Positions 1 through 11,785 of a stretch of DNA of 64,000 bases are shown piece after piece. Made by a program: the position numbers and the translations under genes. The notes under the pieces are model-generated. The model did no database searches, had not been told where the DNA came from, and saw nothing but the letters and a program-made list of their open reading frames with translations. The stretch comes from Cokeromyces recurvatus (taxonomy: Eukaryota; Mucoromycota; Mucoromycetes; Mucorales; Mucoraceae). How positions within the stretch are numbered: position 1 is the first letter of the stretch; every line of letters begins with the position of its first letter. The stretch spans positions 434,001-498,000 of the forward strand of contig NW_026251399.1 of NCBI RefSeq assembly GCF_025118155.1. The letters are read 5' to 3'.

Positions 1-315
1 CTAAAAGGACTGCCTAACCTTGTAAAGATATTCTTTGCATTAGACTTGTCTACTTTTTTATTAAACGATAGACTTTTAACTAATTTTGTATCCATAATTA
101 CTGTACTTGGAAGAAGAAGAAGAAGAAAATAGATAAAAGTATATATTTATCAGTTTTTTTTTTTTAAAAAGAAAAAAAAAAAGTTAAAAAAAAAAAAAAG
201 ATGGCTGCTGGGTTCTTATTGTTTTAATCTGTCGGAAGAGAACAATAGAATTGTTCGGCCCAATTATGTTCCGTGGATACGTTATTGGATATTTAATATA
301 GCCTAGTAAGTAGTA

Positions 316-317
316 TT

Positions 318-352
<35 letters not shown>
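316..352. repeat. (CTA)n microsatellite
   Basis: About a dozen tandem CTA/ACT units in intergenic sequence. No coding frame is associated with it. Confidence 0.85.
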
Positions 353-1177
353 ATAAAAATTTGAATTTGCTGTCTTTAAATGAAGGAATTTTTTTTTTCT
401 TCTTTTGCTTTATAATATAATTAATAGCATCATGATAAACAAAATAAAAAAACAAAAAAGTACACTAATGATTCGTTAATTAAGAACAAAATTCATTATA
501 TAACAGTGTGTTGTCGACCTACTACAATAGCATTTACTTTTATATAAGTAACTATTCTTTGCAGCAAGCGTTATTCCTTAAACATGTCCATATTGACAGA
601 ATAGTTGCACAGTGTAAAGATTATTATCCAATGGGTAAAAAGGATTTATTGATCAAGTATCAAATATTTGCAAGTTTGACTGTCAAAAAAAGAAAAAAAA
701 AAAGCTCTTATATAATCGCTGCTTGTTTCTATATAAAAGACTTTATTTTAAACAAGAAGAAAAGGCGATGAATAAACATTACTCTTTTTATATAATATAA
801 ATTATTTCCAAAGAAGAGTAAATAGTTTGTTGTTACTTTCCTTATTAACAAAATTAATCTCCAAATAAGGCAAAATGTAAACGTCAAGAAATTGCACTTA
901 TTTAAGAAAGACTAGAATACGAGATTAGCTTTAGGAATGTCTAAGGCTGAAGTGGGTTCTATTATTGGATTTATGAGAGAGTTAAAAATCATTTTGTACA
1001 AGTATCTTTTTATTATTATAAATGTTGTTCGCAAGACTTAACCAACTTGTCAGCTTATTGACTTGGCCAAAAAAAAAAAAAAAAAGATTTAATATAGAGG
1101 GTTCGGAGATTAAATATTAATCCATCAAATTTTAAAGTTTGTTTGACATGCAGAAGAATAGTAATTATTTATTCTCT

Positions 1178-1180
<3 letters not shown>

Positions 1181-1244
<64 letters not shown>
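1181..1244. promoter_or_regulatory. 64-base poly(dT) tract upstream of the 1334 gene
   Basis: An unbroken run of about 64 T ends 89 bases before the start codon at 1334. Poly(dA:dT) tracts are known nucleosome-excluding promoter elements in fungi, so a promoter role is possible. The exact length is doubtful because homopolymers of this size assemble poorly. Confidence 0.35.
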
Positions 1245-1333
1245 CTTTCACCTTTGCTTTCTTATAAACATTTACTACACATATCTATCTATACATCTTT
1301 TTTTTTCTTTTACCCTATAAACATTAATTTTAA

Positions 1334-2195
1334 ATGAATTTTAATGCTAATATAAATCCTGTTACATGTCAAAGATCGTATTCATTTTTAACTCGACAGA
1401 ATACAGAAGAGTGGAAAGTATCACAAAATAACACACCATCATCAACAATAAGTAGAATACAGAAAAGGAAACCATTACCTGCAGTACCTACTGCTGTTTC
1501 TTTATTTCAACCACAGAATATCGATAATAACTACTATACTATGCCGGATCCTATTTTACAAAATTCCCATTATAGCTTTTGTCAGCCCTTAATTGTCAAC
1601 AATAATGCAGTAGTAGAACCTCAACCTCTTGATTATACTACTACTACTACTACACCTACTATGTTTCCGAATGATACAATTGATCTTGATCATAGCGTAA
1701 TAGAAGAACAACCTGTTTCACAAGAAATGGATTCATCAGCAACTATTAAAAAATCAGGTATACATATATATATATAAGAGCTTTATGCTGTTTATTTATG
1801 AATTGGTTTGCTTCAATATATATAAAGATAAAAGTATACGACAGATTAGAGTAAAGTCAATCAATAATGACTACCTTGTTTGGATTTCAGTTGAGCCAAA
1901 GGAAACTGGGGAATCATTAGCTGAAAAGGTTCATACAATTGCGACATTCAGTACAAGAAAGATAATATCTGTTACAACAGCTTCAGGTCGAAATATTCCC
2001 TTGAATAAATCACCTGTTTTTAGGAATTGGGAAGATTTGGAAGAATTTGAAGATGGTGAAATATGGTCTGTTACATGGGGACCATTAAAAAAATCAATGA
2101 TGGATAAAATATTATCAAAGTTTATTGAAGTACGTCCAAGTGTAAGTGTAAATACTGTGAAAGAAGAAACTAATTATTCTGTATATCTATTATAG
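1334..2195 (+). CDS. Hypothetical protein, two exons
   Basis: I do not recognise this protein. Two exons, 1334-1757 and 1828-2195, are joined by a 70 nt GT..AG intron and close in frame to 263 residues. The N-terminal half is low complexity, rich in Asn, Thr and Pro, with a KRKPLPAVP proline motif that could bind an SH3 domain. The C-terminal half (from about residue 142) is compact: alternating beta-like and helical segments, including VRVKS-like, LVWISVEP, ESLAEKVHTIATF and FEDGEIWSVTWGP. The spacing suggests a small ubiquitin-like or PB1-like fold, which is inference only. The ATG at 1334 is the first in frame and follows a long poly-T tract. The stop is followed by a TCTTC-rich pyrimidine stretch at about 2245-2282. 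Confidence 0.6.
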
Positions 2196-2836
2196 ACATA
2201 ATAATTTTCTTCTCAAGTCTTACTATCGTTTGTATTCTCGTCTCGCTTTCCTTCTCTTCTCTTCTCTTCTCTTTTCTCTTCCCCCCTTATTTTTGTATTA
2301 TTCTAACATGGCTACACAAACGGCTTTGCATGTTGTTATTATTATTTAAAATATACACACACACATATATATATATATCCTTAATACAGATTCTTCATAT
2401 TAAAATAATAGCCGAAAGCATCGTAAAGTGTGAATTTAAGCAATCTTTTATTTTATTTTACTTTTCAAAAAAGAAAAAAAAATGTAATAAAATAATATAT
2501 ATACAGGTTAAAGTGACATTCGGAAGCATCCAGCAAGATTCTTCTTTATTGGTAAGACATGCATTTCTCTCAACAAAATATCTGTCAGTTGTCTATAATC
2601 TAAAATAAAAAGTTGAACTGTATGTACCTTAACACAAAACACGTATAATAAAGTCACTCTAATTCAAAGTTCAAGTAAAGTTAAACTAAGCTTAATAATT
2701 ATCTCATAAACCAGTTTAAATGATTTGATTTATAAAAGATAGTAGTAGTATATGGATTAACTCTTCTTTAAAGTTTAATTTATTTATTTTTTTGTGTAAA
2801 TCTCTATTCTTCGATTTCAAATCTCGAATTAAGGTG

Positions 2837-2867
<31 letters not shown>

Positions 2868-2991
2868 TGTTTGACAATAACAAAATTCTATATATTCTAC
2901 ACATATATAAATATAAAAATATATTCTTTATTTTCTTTTCTTTTTCTTTTTATTATTATTTTGTGATTTTGATAGTTTCATATTTGATAAT
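2196..2991. other. Intergenic, no gene seen
   Basis: Contains a (TCTTC)n-like pyrimidine run near 2245-2282, dinucleotide CA/TA runs near 2353-2378 and a poly-A run at about 2838-2863. It serves as 3' region of the 1334 gene and 5' region of the RGS gene. No supported reading frame. Confidence 0.5.
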
Positions 2992-3085
2992 ATGCCTAAT
3001 TCTGCTTCTACATCAACTTATACTACTATGATGCGCAGTACTTCAAAAGACCGACCCTATACAAAGGTATATTAAAACTAGCATG

Positions 3086-3122
<37 letters not shown>

Positions 3123-3732
3123 GAGAAAGGTATATAGAATAAACTAAGGATTATTTTTTTTATATCTATCTATATAGGATTTATTTGATCTATGGGCAGC
3201 CCTTTTGATTCAATTACAACTAACAGATCATCGTTCTTTGTTTCGAACTTATCCTTCCACGTTTACAACGGATGAAGCAGTTGAAATTTTGAGTCATTTA
3301 GAGTTTACTCAGCTTGTGTCTACATCTAATCCACTGGACCCTAGTAACCCAATTTTAAGTAGAACAACAACGACTTTTAATATGTCCAGAACGATGGCCA
3401 AGACACTAGGTCAACATTTCATTAATGCACGACTTGTTGAGAACGCTACTGATCCTCAAAATAGGACAATGAAAGACCGTGGTATTTGGATTCCTACCCC
3501 AAAGGGGAAATATATGATACAGGACTTTGGTCATCGGGCCCGCGTTTCAATTAAACATATGCAATCTAGTTTAGCTCGGGTTTATAGTTTTCCCATTGTT
3601 AGACTAGAGAGATTATTAGATGATGATCAACTTTCCCTTTCTAGATCTAATTTGATGGAAATTTTTAAAATAATGATGGAGTGGTTACCAACAGATACTA
3701 TCATGATAGATGACGTTGGAGGTATAAAAAAA

Positions 3733-3763
<31 letters not shown>

Positions 3764-5634
3764 ACATAATACTGGAATATATACATGTATATTAAAAACA
3801 AATACACACACACACATATATATATATATTAGGTATAGATACGAATACTATAAAAGAATATAAAGATACATTTTATGGTTATCAATGCTTTGAATGGATT
3901 AGTGAATATACAAGTGTCGTCACAAAAGAAGAAGCTGAAATGGTTGCCGCTGAGTTTATACAATATGGCTGGATACTTCAAATCTATGATAAATCAGATC
4001 GTGATTTAAGTAAAAAAGATAAAACCATTCTTTTTAAAGCAGGTCGTAAGACACAATACTATTTAACTGATAAGGGACGTCAGGTAATTGAATCTAACTC
4101 TAATCAAGGCATACATCATTTCTTGACAGGGGGTCCATCCATTGCACGTACTACCCCTAGATCAAGAACACAAAGTTCAACTACAACCCATACTGCAGGT
4201 AGCGAAGGCATTACTAATAGTAGTAGTAATAGTAGTATAATATGCATAGATAGCAACAATACCATAATCACTCCTGCGTCTGCTATCTTGAGTACTAGAT
4301 CTAAAAAGGAAGAGCATGCCAGTCGTCTTTTACCTACTACAGCTATATCCCCTGACCTTAATACAGCACCAAAGGCGATTATAACGAAAACGATGGAGCC
4401 ATCAAATATGAACCCTACCACAGAGATAGAAGAGCAAGTGGAAGATAATAAAATAGTTACCTCTGAATCAGTTCTTCAGGTTGAGAATACATGTGATTTT
4501 GGCTTTTCTTCTACTCTATCGACCACATCTTCTATGGGGACGACGGTATGCTCAGCTAGAAACCAGTTATCTATAACAAAGGAAGAAAAAGAAGAAGAAG
4601 AAACAGAAAAAGATGTACCAAGTTTACGACAGACATTAGAACAACTCAAACTGACTAAACATCGACGTAGTTCTGATTTAAACTCTCAGGGGTCTCATGA
4701 TCAGACAAACCAACAGCCCCCTAGTTCTCAACATGCACGTCTTCAACACATTTTAGAAGACCCTTTAATTCGTATGTATTTCCGTCAATTCCTTAAAAGT
4801 TGCTTCTGTGAAGAAAATATTAATTTTTGGGTTGACTATAATGCCCTCATCAAAAAGATGAGCTTTGTTGTTGTAGGTGGAAAGGATGATGACACAGAAC
4901 AACGAATGTCCCCTGAATTGATACAAACCATTACGCCCAACCTATGCAACTCTCTTCTTGTACGTTGCTGTGCCATTTACAATACCTATTTTTGCCCTGA
5001 AAATGCACCTAATGAACTTAACATCGTTCATGGTATTCGTTACGAAATAATAAAATACATGCAGTCCACTTTTACAAGCACCATGAATTCAACTGATGAC
5101 GATGATAGTAGTAGCAGTAGTAGTAGCAGTAGGAGAAGGAGAAGAAGAAGTAGTAGAAGTAGTAGTAGTAATAGAAGAAGAAGTAATAGTAATAGTAGTA
5201 TTAGTAGTGATGATGGCCATTACCATAGCTCAAATGTACGTAAGACAACACGTTTAAAGAAAAAGACAACTATCGCTAACGCGTCGAATGTACCATTTGG
5301 CTCTATTTCAGTCTCTTCTCAAGGACTTTTATCATCCGGTGATATTCCGTTGTCATTTCAAAGAAAGACGGATATCTCTAGAAAAAAGAAGAAAAATGGT
5401 AACTATGATGGACCTGTATATATGTCTATTAGGGAAGGTGTAAAAGAGAGTCCTCAAACCTGTTTATTAAAAATAATTCATTTGTATGATCAAGTAAATG
5501 AAAATGTATGTCGTACTATGGCTCAAGATTCTGTACCAAAATTTATGAAAACCATAAAGTATAAAGAATTGATGCAAAATTATTACCAGTCATCTTATAA
5601 AAAAGAAGACAAAGAACTGAACGAAGATAAATAA
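2992..5634 (+). CDS. DEP-DEP-RGS regulator of G-protein signalling (Sst2/FlbA type)
   Basis: Predicted GTPase-activating protein for a heterotrimeric G-alpha subunit. Three exons (2992-3066, 3178-3721, 3833-5634) close in frame to 806 residues. Residues about 26-150 and 207-300 form two winged-helix DEP-like domains, which in Sst2/FlbA anchor the protein at the receptor or membrane. Residues about 511-785 are the RGS domain: it starts LQHILEDPLIRMYFRQFL, continues with the conserved EENINFWVDY, and ends with SVPKFMKTIKYKELM. Two low-complexity blocks interrupt it, notably a Ser/Arg stretch at about residues 630-668 encoded by AGT/AGA repeats, so the domain spans about 275 residues instead of the usual 120. 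The linker (about 310-500) is Ser/Thr/Glu rich. Intron 2 opens with an (AAAT)n run. Domain order is that of fungal desensitisation RGS proteins. Confidence in the class is high. Confidence 0.9.
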
Positions 5635-5811
5635 TAATAATAATAAATCAAGTTTAATACAACTTTATATTTATATCCTTTTTTTTCTTTCTTTTTCTCT
5701 CTTTTTCTTTCTTTCTTTGTATTTTTTTCTTTCTTTTTATTTTCTTCTTTCTTTTTATTTTCTTCTTTTTTTTTTTTTTTACTTTCTTTATATATATATA
5801 CATGTATATAT

Positions 5812-6579
5812 ATGAGTATTAATAATAAATCAATAAATTCTTCTGATATAGCCTCTATTAGAAATGAAAGACATATAAAAGAATGTCCTGGATGTCACTT
5901 GTTCCCTACAGAAGAAGAACTAAAATATTGTACATTGAGTCCTATTTGTTTTTGTAAAAAGCCAGCAGATCGTATTTTTACTCATGAATATGGAGCCATT
6001 TTACAATGTGCAAATTATTCTAGAAATATTGATTTTATTGAAAAAGAAAAGAGTACAAATAGTAACAATAATAACTATTATTTTAATGAACAACAAAAGA
6101 GAAAGCAGAGAGTTTGTGGCTTCCATGTCCATGAAGGTCCTTGGATCAAATTATCTCAGCAGTTAAACAGTGGCCATTATATTTGTTCAGAATACATTGA
6201 ACTTAGAACGTGCCCTATGTTCAATTTTACATTCTGTGCCTTATTTGGGGTCAATAATGATTATCGTAAAGAACCTCCTAATTGGCCTTTATGCTTTTGT
6301 AACAAACCTGTTGTACTTGACTATCAAGACATCCGATATAATGATTTACAAGAATGTATTAGTGCCAATTTGAGCTGGGATTTCAGGATTTCTATAAAAT
6401 TTATCTGCCAAAGCCTTTACAAGGATTATACACGTAAATGTAATTGGATTAATGAAGCTAATAATGCTGTCTTTGATAAGCCAAAATTTCCAGTTCATCG
6501 AGAAATATCACCAGACGTATTTGTTAAACATCAAAAAATGATGTTGTATAACTTGAAGAACCAGCAACTATATTTTTAG
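5812..6579 (+). CDS. Cys-rich protein with repeated CxC/GRF-like zinc-binding motifs
   Basis: Single exon, 255 residues; family not identified. Cysteines and histidines recur in a pattern suggesting zinc binding. ECPGCH lies near residue 24. PICFCKKPAD is followed about 25 residues later by LQCANY and then VCGFHVHEGPW. A second round follows with PLCFCNKPVV, LQECIS, FICQSLY and CNW. The CFCxKP...C...C layout resembles a GRF-type zinc finger (CxCGxPA ... C ... CxFFxW), used by some nucleases and topoisomerases to hold single-stranded DNA, but key GRF residues are not clearly kept. An Asn/Lys insert splits the first unit. The start at 5812 follows a pyrimidine-rich leader (about 5680-5790). No membrane segment or signal peptide is seen. 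Confidence 0.6.
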   Translation: MSINNKSINSSDIASIRNERHIKECPGCHLFPTEEELKYCTLSPICFCKKPADRIFTHEYGAILQCANYSRNIDFIEKEKSTNSNNNNYYFNEQQKRKQRVCGFHVHEGPWIKLSQQLNSGHYICSEYIELRTCPMFNFTFCALFGVNNDYRKEPPNWPLCFCNKPVVLDYQDIRYNDLQECISANLSWDFRISIKFICQSLYKDYTRKCNWINEANNAVFDKPKFPVHREISPDVFVKHQKMMLYNLKNQQLYF

Positions 6580-7178
6580 AATAAAATGAAATAAAATGAA
6601 ATAAAACAACTAAAGCCAAATAAATAAAACATATTTATTTTTTTTAAGAATATATTTAAATAAGCCCAAATATACAAGTTTACAGCTTCTCTTGTTATGT
6701 TTTATCTTTCTCTGCCATTTGAAAAGTAATTTTTTTTTTTTTTTTTTTGGGTTATAAGTCGTCCTCTATTGGATAGTAAATTCTCTCATAAAAAGTTTAT
6801 TATAATATCGGAGCTAATTTGTTCGTTTTAAAAAATGTACACAATATAAATCTATTATTTTGATTCTTTTTATTAGAGTTTTCAATTGTTTATAATTCCA
6901 ATTCCTTTTTTTTTAAAAAAAACAAAAATCAAAAAAAAGTATTAAACAGGTTTATTTTTTTTTTAAAAAAAAATACGCCATTAAATGAAGCATTGTAAAG
7001 GAAGGCGCGCATTCATGGGCAAACTACAGGCGCGGAGAAGCCGGATTAAAAAAAAAAAAATAGTAGTAGTGTGTGACTGAAAATAATATAAAATGCATTA
7101 ATCTTTTTTATTTATTTTTTTTTTTTAAATTGGAAATTTTTTGATCTCTCTATTATTTTCTTTTTCTTACGTTGAAGG
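6580..7178. other. Intergenic, no gene seen
   Basis: 3' region of the Cys-rich gene (ATAAAATGAA repeats just after the stop) and 5' region of the MFS gene. A short GC-richer island near 6999-7046 (with GGCGCGC) stands out from the AT-rich background and could hold promoter elements. Confidence 0.5.
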
Positions 7179-7359
7179 ATGTCAGAAAAAGTAGAAGCAA
7201 AATGGAAAAGCGTAATTAAATCAAGGTTGTTGATTAAGCCGCCTGTCGATTCAGATCCTCGAAATCTTAGTCGAACTATGAAAGGGATTATGTTAGTCGG
7301 TATTAGCTTATGTGCAAGTACTTCAGGCTTCTCTAGTACAATTTATTTTCCTGGTAAAA

Positions 7360-7394
<35 letters not shown>

Positions 7395-9074
7395 ATAGCA
7401 GTAATAAATATCTAATTTTATTAAATATAGGGTTACCCGATGTAACCGTAGATTTACATGCACCCTCTATAGCAACTACTTTGACAGCTGCTTTGTTTGT
7501 TTTGGCAATGGGTATTACGCCTATCTTTTGGGCCTCTGCTTCTGATCATTTTCAAATGAGACGTTTCCCTCTTATGCTTTCAATTCTCATTTTTGGTGCT
7601 TCTTCAATTGGCTGCGCTTTTGTTAATAATATTTGGGCTTTAATTGTTCTTAGATGTGTTCAGTCTGTAGGCTCATCCTGTGGCCAATCTGTAGGAGCAG
7701 GTAAAATGGATAGTTTTATTACTGTATATTTTCATATTTTCATGTGTTTATTTGTTTATTTTTGTAGGTTCCATTGCAGTAAGTATTACAATAATCGTAC
7801 CTAGTATAGCATATGTTTATCAATAATATTTCTTCTTTTATACATATATATATTTATATATATAGGATTGTTATCCGATTGAACAAAGAGGTACAGCATT
7901 TGGTAAATACTTTTTTGGCGTATTTATTGGCCCTTTATTAGGCCCAATCATAGGTGGGTTCTTAATTATGAGCCCTCTTTCATGGCGTGCTACCTTCTGG
8001 TTTTGCTTTGCTTTTGCTCTAGCCATTTTTGGCTATTTATTTTTTTTCTTTCCTGAAACATATCGAGTCAATGACAAGTTTGATTTACAATTACCAGTTG
8101 TTAATAACAACAGTAGTGATCCTAATTTAACTATCACGTACAATAACGACAATTCTCCTTCTCGAAGCAGTAGCTCTACATTAAATCAAGTCACTACACA
8201 ACAAGATAAAATAATGACACAAGAAGAACTTAATAGATCAAAGAATACAATTAATGAAAAGACAACAATTGCACCACCTACTAACAAGCGTATGAATCCT
8301 ATTGCTCCCTTTTTATTATTACGACATCCTTTCATTTTTTTGGCGTCTTTTATTTCAGGTATTGCTTTTGGTTGTATGTTTGCTGTAGAAACTATGCTTC
8401 CTGATTTATTCGAGCAGCATTATGGATTTAATGCATGGCAAACAGGTTAATTAATTTTTTTATTATTTTATTTTTATTTTTTTTTGAAAAAAGAAAAAAA
8501 AAGCACCTTACATATTGATTACTGGTTTTTTTTTTATTCTTCTTCTTTAGGTCTGAGTTATCTTGGGGCAGGTATTGGCAATCTTATAGGCTCCATAGTA
8601 AATAGTATGCTTTCTGATCGACTTTTACTTCGTGCACGTCGTCTTCGTGGTGGTCAAAAGAAATGTGAGGATCGCTTAAGTGAGAACCTTTGGCCTGCTG
8701 GTTTAATTTGTATACCACTTGGGATTTTACTTTTCGGATGGTGTGTTTCACGTAATCTTAGTGTGTGGGGGGCTATTATTGGTTTTGGTATTCAGACGTT
8801 TGGTATGAATCAAATCATGACAGCTACCTCTGCTTATCTTGTGGATGCCATGCCTAGTAATGGCGCCTCTGCTACAGCGGCTGCTAATTTCGTACGTATG
8901 CTTATGGCCTGTGTCTTGACGTTAGTCGTTAACCCTTTGGTGGGGGCTATTGGTCCTGGTTATACATGTGTCCTTTTAGCTGCATTAGCCTACGTCGGTA
9001 ATATATGTCTTGTAATACTTAAATGGAAAGGTGAAGCACTTCGAAGATGGAGTGGTTTTGATTGCTCTAGTTAA
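7179..9074 (+). CDS. MFS transporter, DHA1 drug:H+ antiporter family (Qdr-like)
   Basis: Five exons: 7179-7353, 7431-7700, 7768-7778, 7866-8445 and 8551-9074. The third is an 11 nt microexon that joins SVGAG to SIADCYPIEQRG. The model closes to 519 residues. The protein has about 12 hydrophobic segments. Between TM2 and TM3 lies the DHA1 signature-like SDHFQMRRFPLML, and after TM5 the GPLLGPIIGG motif C of antiporters, followed by WRATFWF. A central cytoplasmic loop of about 70 residues is rich in Ser, Asn and Gln. The second half contains PAGLICIPLGILLFGW. These features match fungal plasma-membrane DHA1 exporters such as Qdr/Dtr1, which export drugs, polyamines or weak acids by proton antiport. 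The substrate cannot be read from sequence. The microexon is needed for frame and restores conserved residues. Confidence 0.88.
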
Positions 9075-9363
9075 ACAAAAATAATACACAATATGCCCCA
9101 CCCCTCTCCCTTCTCTCCCTTAATTATATACATTAATAACTTTTTTTTTGTTTCATGTTAGATATTATTCCTTTACATAGACTACATATTTACAATACAT
9201 TTATCTATTTTTGTCCTAAATTACTTTTACTTATTATATATTTATATATATATATTTTTTGTTAATACAATAAAAAATAAAGTATACATATTCTATATTA
9301 CAAGAAATAAAACTATTTTTTTTTGTTGTTGTTGTTGTTGGTTTTTGAATCTAAAAATAAAAT

Positions 9364-10784
9364 TTACTTTCTAATTTCAGCAGAAACTTTTTGAACGGTT
9401 TCTAGGTAGACTCTTAAAGCTTCAGGATCAACAGTAGGTAGAATACCATGACCTAGATTAGCAATATGTCTCGAATCTTTACCAAAGGCATGAACCATAC
9501 GGGTAGCAATTTCACGAATAGCATCAAATCCACCATATAAAGCAGTAGGATCCATATTGCCTTGTAAGGCTACTTTATTATTCGTCACTTCAAGTGCATA
9601 GACAGGGTCAACAGTCCAATCAAGAGAGACCACTTCATAGTTGGATTCCGATAATTCTTTAAGTGCGTACCAGGAGCCCTTTGCAAAGATAGTCATAGGA
9701 ACAAGATCTAATCCTTCATTAACTAAACGTTCTTTCACTTTAGTGGAAATTTGTCGAAGATAAGGAAGAGAGTACTCATTAAAATCGTAAGGAGAAAGCT
9801 CACCACCCCATGATTCAAATACTTGTAGCATCTAATATAAATAGGATTTAATTAGCGTACAGGAGAGAGAGAGAGAATGATATATGGAAGCATGATAGGA
9901 TTTTTTTAGTTCTTAATTATATATTGCATTTACCTGTGCACCAGCTCTTACTTGACCTACTAAGAATTCAATAGCAATATCAGTAATACGTTGTAGTAAA
10001 GCATGAGATTCCTTTGGATATTTCCATAACCAACTCTTTGCTTTTGCCAAAGTTTTACTTCCACCGCCTTCGATCATATAAGCCATTAATGTCCAGGGGG
10101 CACCAATAAAACCTAATAAAGGTACGCGGCCTTCAAGTTTATGACGAGTTAAAGTAATAGCTTCATATACATAACCCAATTCCTTTGTTACATTGACATT
10201 TTCAGTCAATCGAGAAAAATCCTCAGGTGTTTCAAGAGGTGCAGTGAAAACAGGGCCCCTGCCTGCTACCATGAGCACTTCAAGTCCCATAGCCTGTGGA
10301 ATGACAAGAATGTCAGAAAAGATGATGGAAGCATCTAATAATTTACCATAACGATCAATAGGTTGGAGTGTTAATTCGCAAGCAAGTTCAGGAGTACGAC
10401 AGATTTCAAAAAAGCTATGGTTTTTTCGAAGTTTTTGAAATTCTAAAGAATTATTATAGTTTTGCATTAGTTATAACTATTTACTCTTCAATGTTTCAAT
10501 CGTGTATATTTATTAGTTATTACCAGGTAAATAACGACCAGCTTGTCTCATGATCCAAACTGGAGCACGTTCGATCTTTTCGCCTTTTTTTTTCAAATAC
10601 ATGTGAACATTTCATTTAAGAATAAAAAATAAAATAAAATAAAATAAAATAAAATAAAATAAAATAAAATAAAATAAAATAAAATAAAATAAAATAAAAT
10701 AAAATAAAGCTAATTACCACGAGCAGCACGAAGAATAAGATCATTTTGAAGCTTTGGGAAATTTTCAGCTTTTAAGGGAGCCAT
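9364..10784 (-). CDS. HEM12: Uroporphyrinogen decarboxylase
   Basis: Cytosolic haem-pathway enzyme converting uroporphyrinogen III to coproporphyrinogen III. Four exons on the minus strand: 10784-10718, 10583-10524, 10442-9934 and 9831-9364. They join in frame to 367 residues, the normal family length. Key residues are present: [13 protein letters not shown] at about 30-42 (substrate-binding Arg and the family signature) and FSD at 84-86 with the catalytic Asp86, matching human numbering. [13 protein letters not shown] is the second family signature, and GHGILP with the active-site His lies near the C-terminus. Exon 2 is only 60 nt and carries the first signature. Intron 1 contains a long (AAAAT)n array. 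The gene converges on the MFS gene with a 289-base gap. Confidence 0.97.
10626..10706. repeat. (AAAAT)n array in HEM12 intron 1
   Basis: About 16 tandem five-base units lie wholly inside the first intron of uroporphyrinogen decarboxylase. Smaller (AAAT)n and (AAAAT)n arrays occur in introns of neighbouring genes. Confidence 0.95.
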
Positions 10785-11244
10785 AGTTATATTTTTAATG
10801 TAATAATATATCAAAGGAAAAAGGGAAATGGGTTTGTGTTGTCACAGGTATTATTAATAATCAAGCTTCTTATAAAATAAGCCAATTAAATTCATTTATT
10901 TTGTAATTAGAAATCATACACATACATTGCATGCTTTAATATGAAATAACCAAAATGCATGTGTTTTATATACATGCATTCATAGTTATTAGCGCTTACT
11001 AGCTATGTTTCATTATCTTTTTCTCTTGCTTACCCTTCCCCCCTGTACGATCCTTTGATCAAATTTAAATGAAAAAAAAATATTTGTCAGCTTATTATTA
11101 CGTAATATACGGACGTAGTGTGATAAAAATAATTTCACGCACTAACCAGAAGAAATTCCAAAAAAAAAAGTTCTTAGCAAAATAAATTTCAAGCATTATT
11201 AAAAAAATAAATAAAATAAAAATCGATGTATTGACATATCTTTA
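10785..11244. other. HEM12 upstream region, no gene seen
   Basis: 5' region of the minus-strand HEM12 gene, running into the transposon-rich stretch. Repeated ATGCAT/TGCATG words at about 10929-10980 are noticeable but I cannot assign them a role. Confidence 0.5.
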
Positions 11245-11785
11245 TTAAATCGGTTTTTTATTTAAATAGTCTTCAAATCTTGACACTGAATGCCTGTAAA
11301 ATCCTTGGAGATCGCTTGCGAGCACATTGTTGCAAGCTTCTCTGATATTCTCAGACAACGTTTCTTCTTCAAGTAGTATTTCTGTCTTGACTTTACTCTT
11401 ACAAACAGGCCAAAACTGTTCAATTGGATTTAGTTCAGGTGGGTAAGTAAGAGGGGGAAGATAAACACAACTGTAACCATGGGCTTCAATATACTTTCGA
11501 ATATCAGCGTGTTTATGAATAGGGCAGTTGTTCATTATCAGATAATGTCCCTTAAACTCTTCATAATTTTTATCGTGCTAGCGATAAAAATTGAAGTAAT
11601 TGCCAGTTACCGTGCCCACCTTTTCCTATCTCTGGCTTCTTGACAACCCCTCTTAAATTCTCTCCTTTTTTTCGATGGTGATATGGCCTTTTGGAACCTT
11701 TAACTGTACGTTTATTACACTGGAGGCTGACATGGTTGCCGTGATAGTATGTGGCTTTGCCTTTGTAACATTGAACACATTTCAA
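11245..11785 (-). pseudogene. Decayed Tc1/mariner-type (DDE_3) transposase fragment
   Basis: The minus strand from about 11578 to 11245 reads as the C-terminal third of a DDE_3 transposase. FKGHYLIMNNCPIHKH holds the second catalytic Asp region (here MNN instead of MDN, so the Asp is lost). PELNPIEQFWPVCKSKVK holds the third catalytic acid region, and the tail is DLQGFYRHSVSRF. Upstream, a GTVTGNYFNF stretch in another frame and stops at 11570-11580 show frame decay. At 11785-11690 a KCVQC piece, with a stray cysteine further on, is also present. No full-length frame exists, so the element is dead here. It abuts the outer end of the left arm of the large inverted repeat. Confidence 0.82.

Larger units (their letters stand above)
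1..1333. other. AT-rich intergenic start, no gene supported
   Basis: I see no convincing gene. The stretch holds a CTA/ACT trinucleotide run near 316-352, many short A/T runs and a very long poly-T tract at 1181-1244. Around 880-1010 short readable pieces in different frames (KRQEIAL, then LALGMSKAEVGSII) look like a decayed helix-turn-helix of a Tc1-type transposase, but stops and frame changes make this weak. Confidence 0.5.

Noticed and set aside
508..771. 87-codon frame near the window start
   Set aside because: Begins with a non-ATG codon, ends in a Lys-rich run from poly-A, and shows no domain or splice context.
1143..1337. 64-codon frame with a poly-Phe run
   Set aside because: A direct translation of the 64-base poly-T tract.
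4116..4421. 101-codon minus-strand frame inside the RGS gene
   Set aside because: Antisense shadow of the Ser/Thr-rich linker of a well supported gene.
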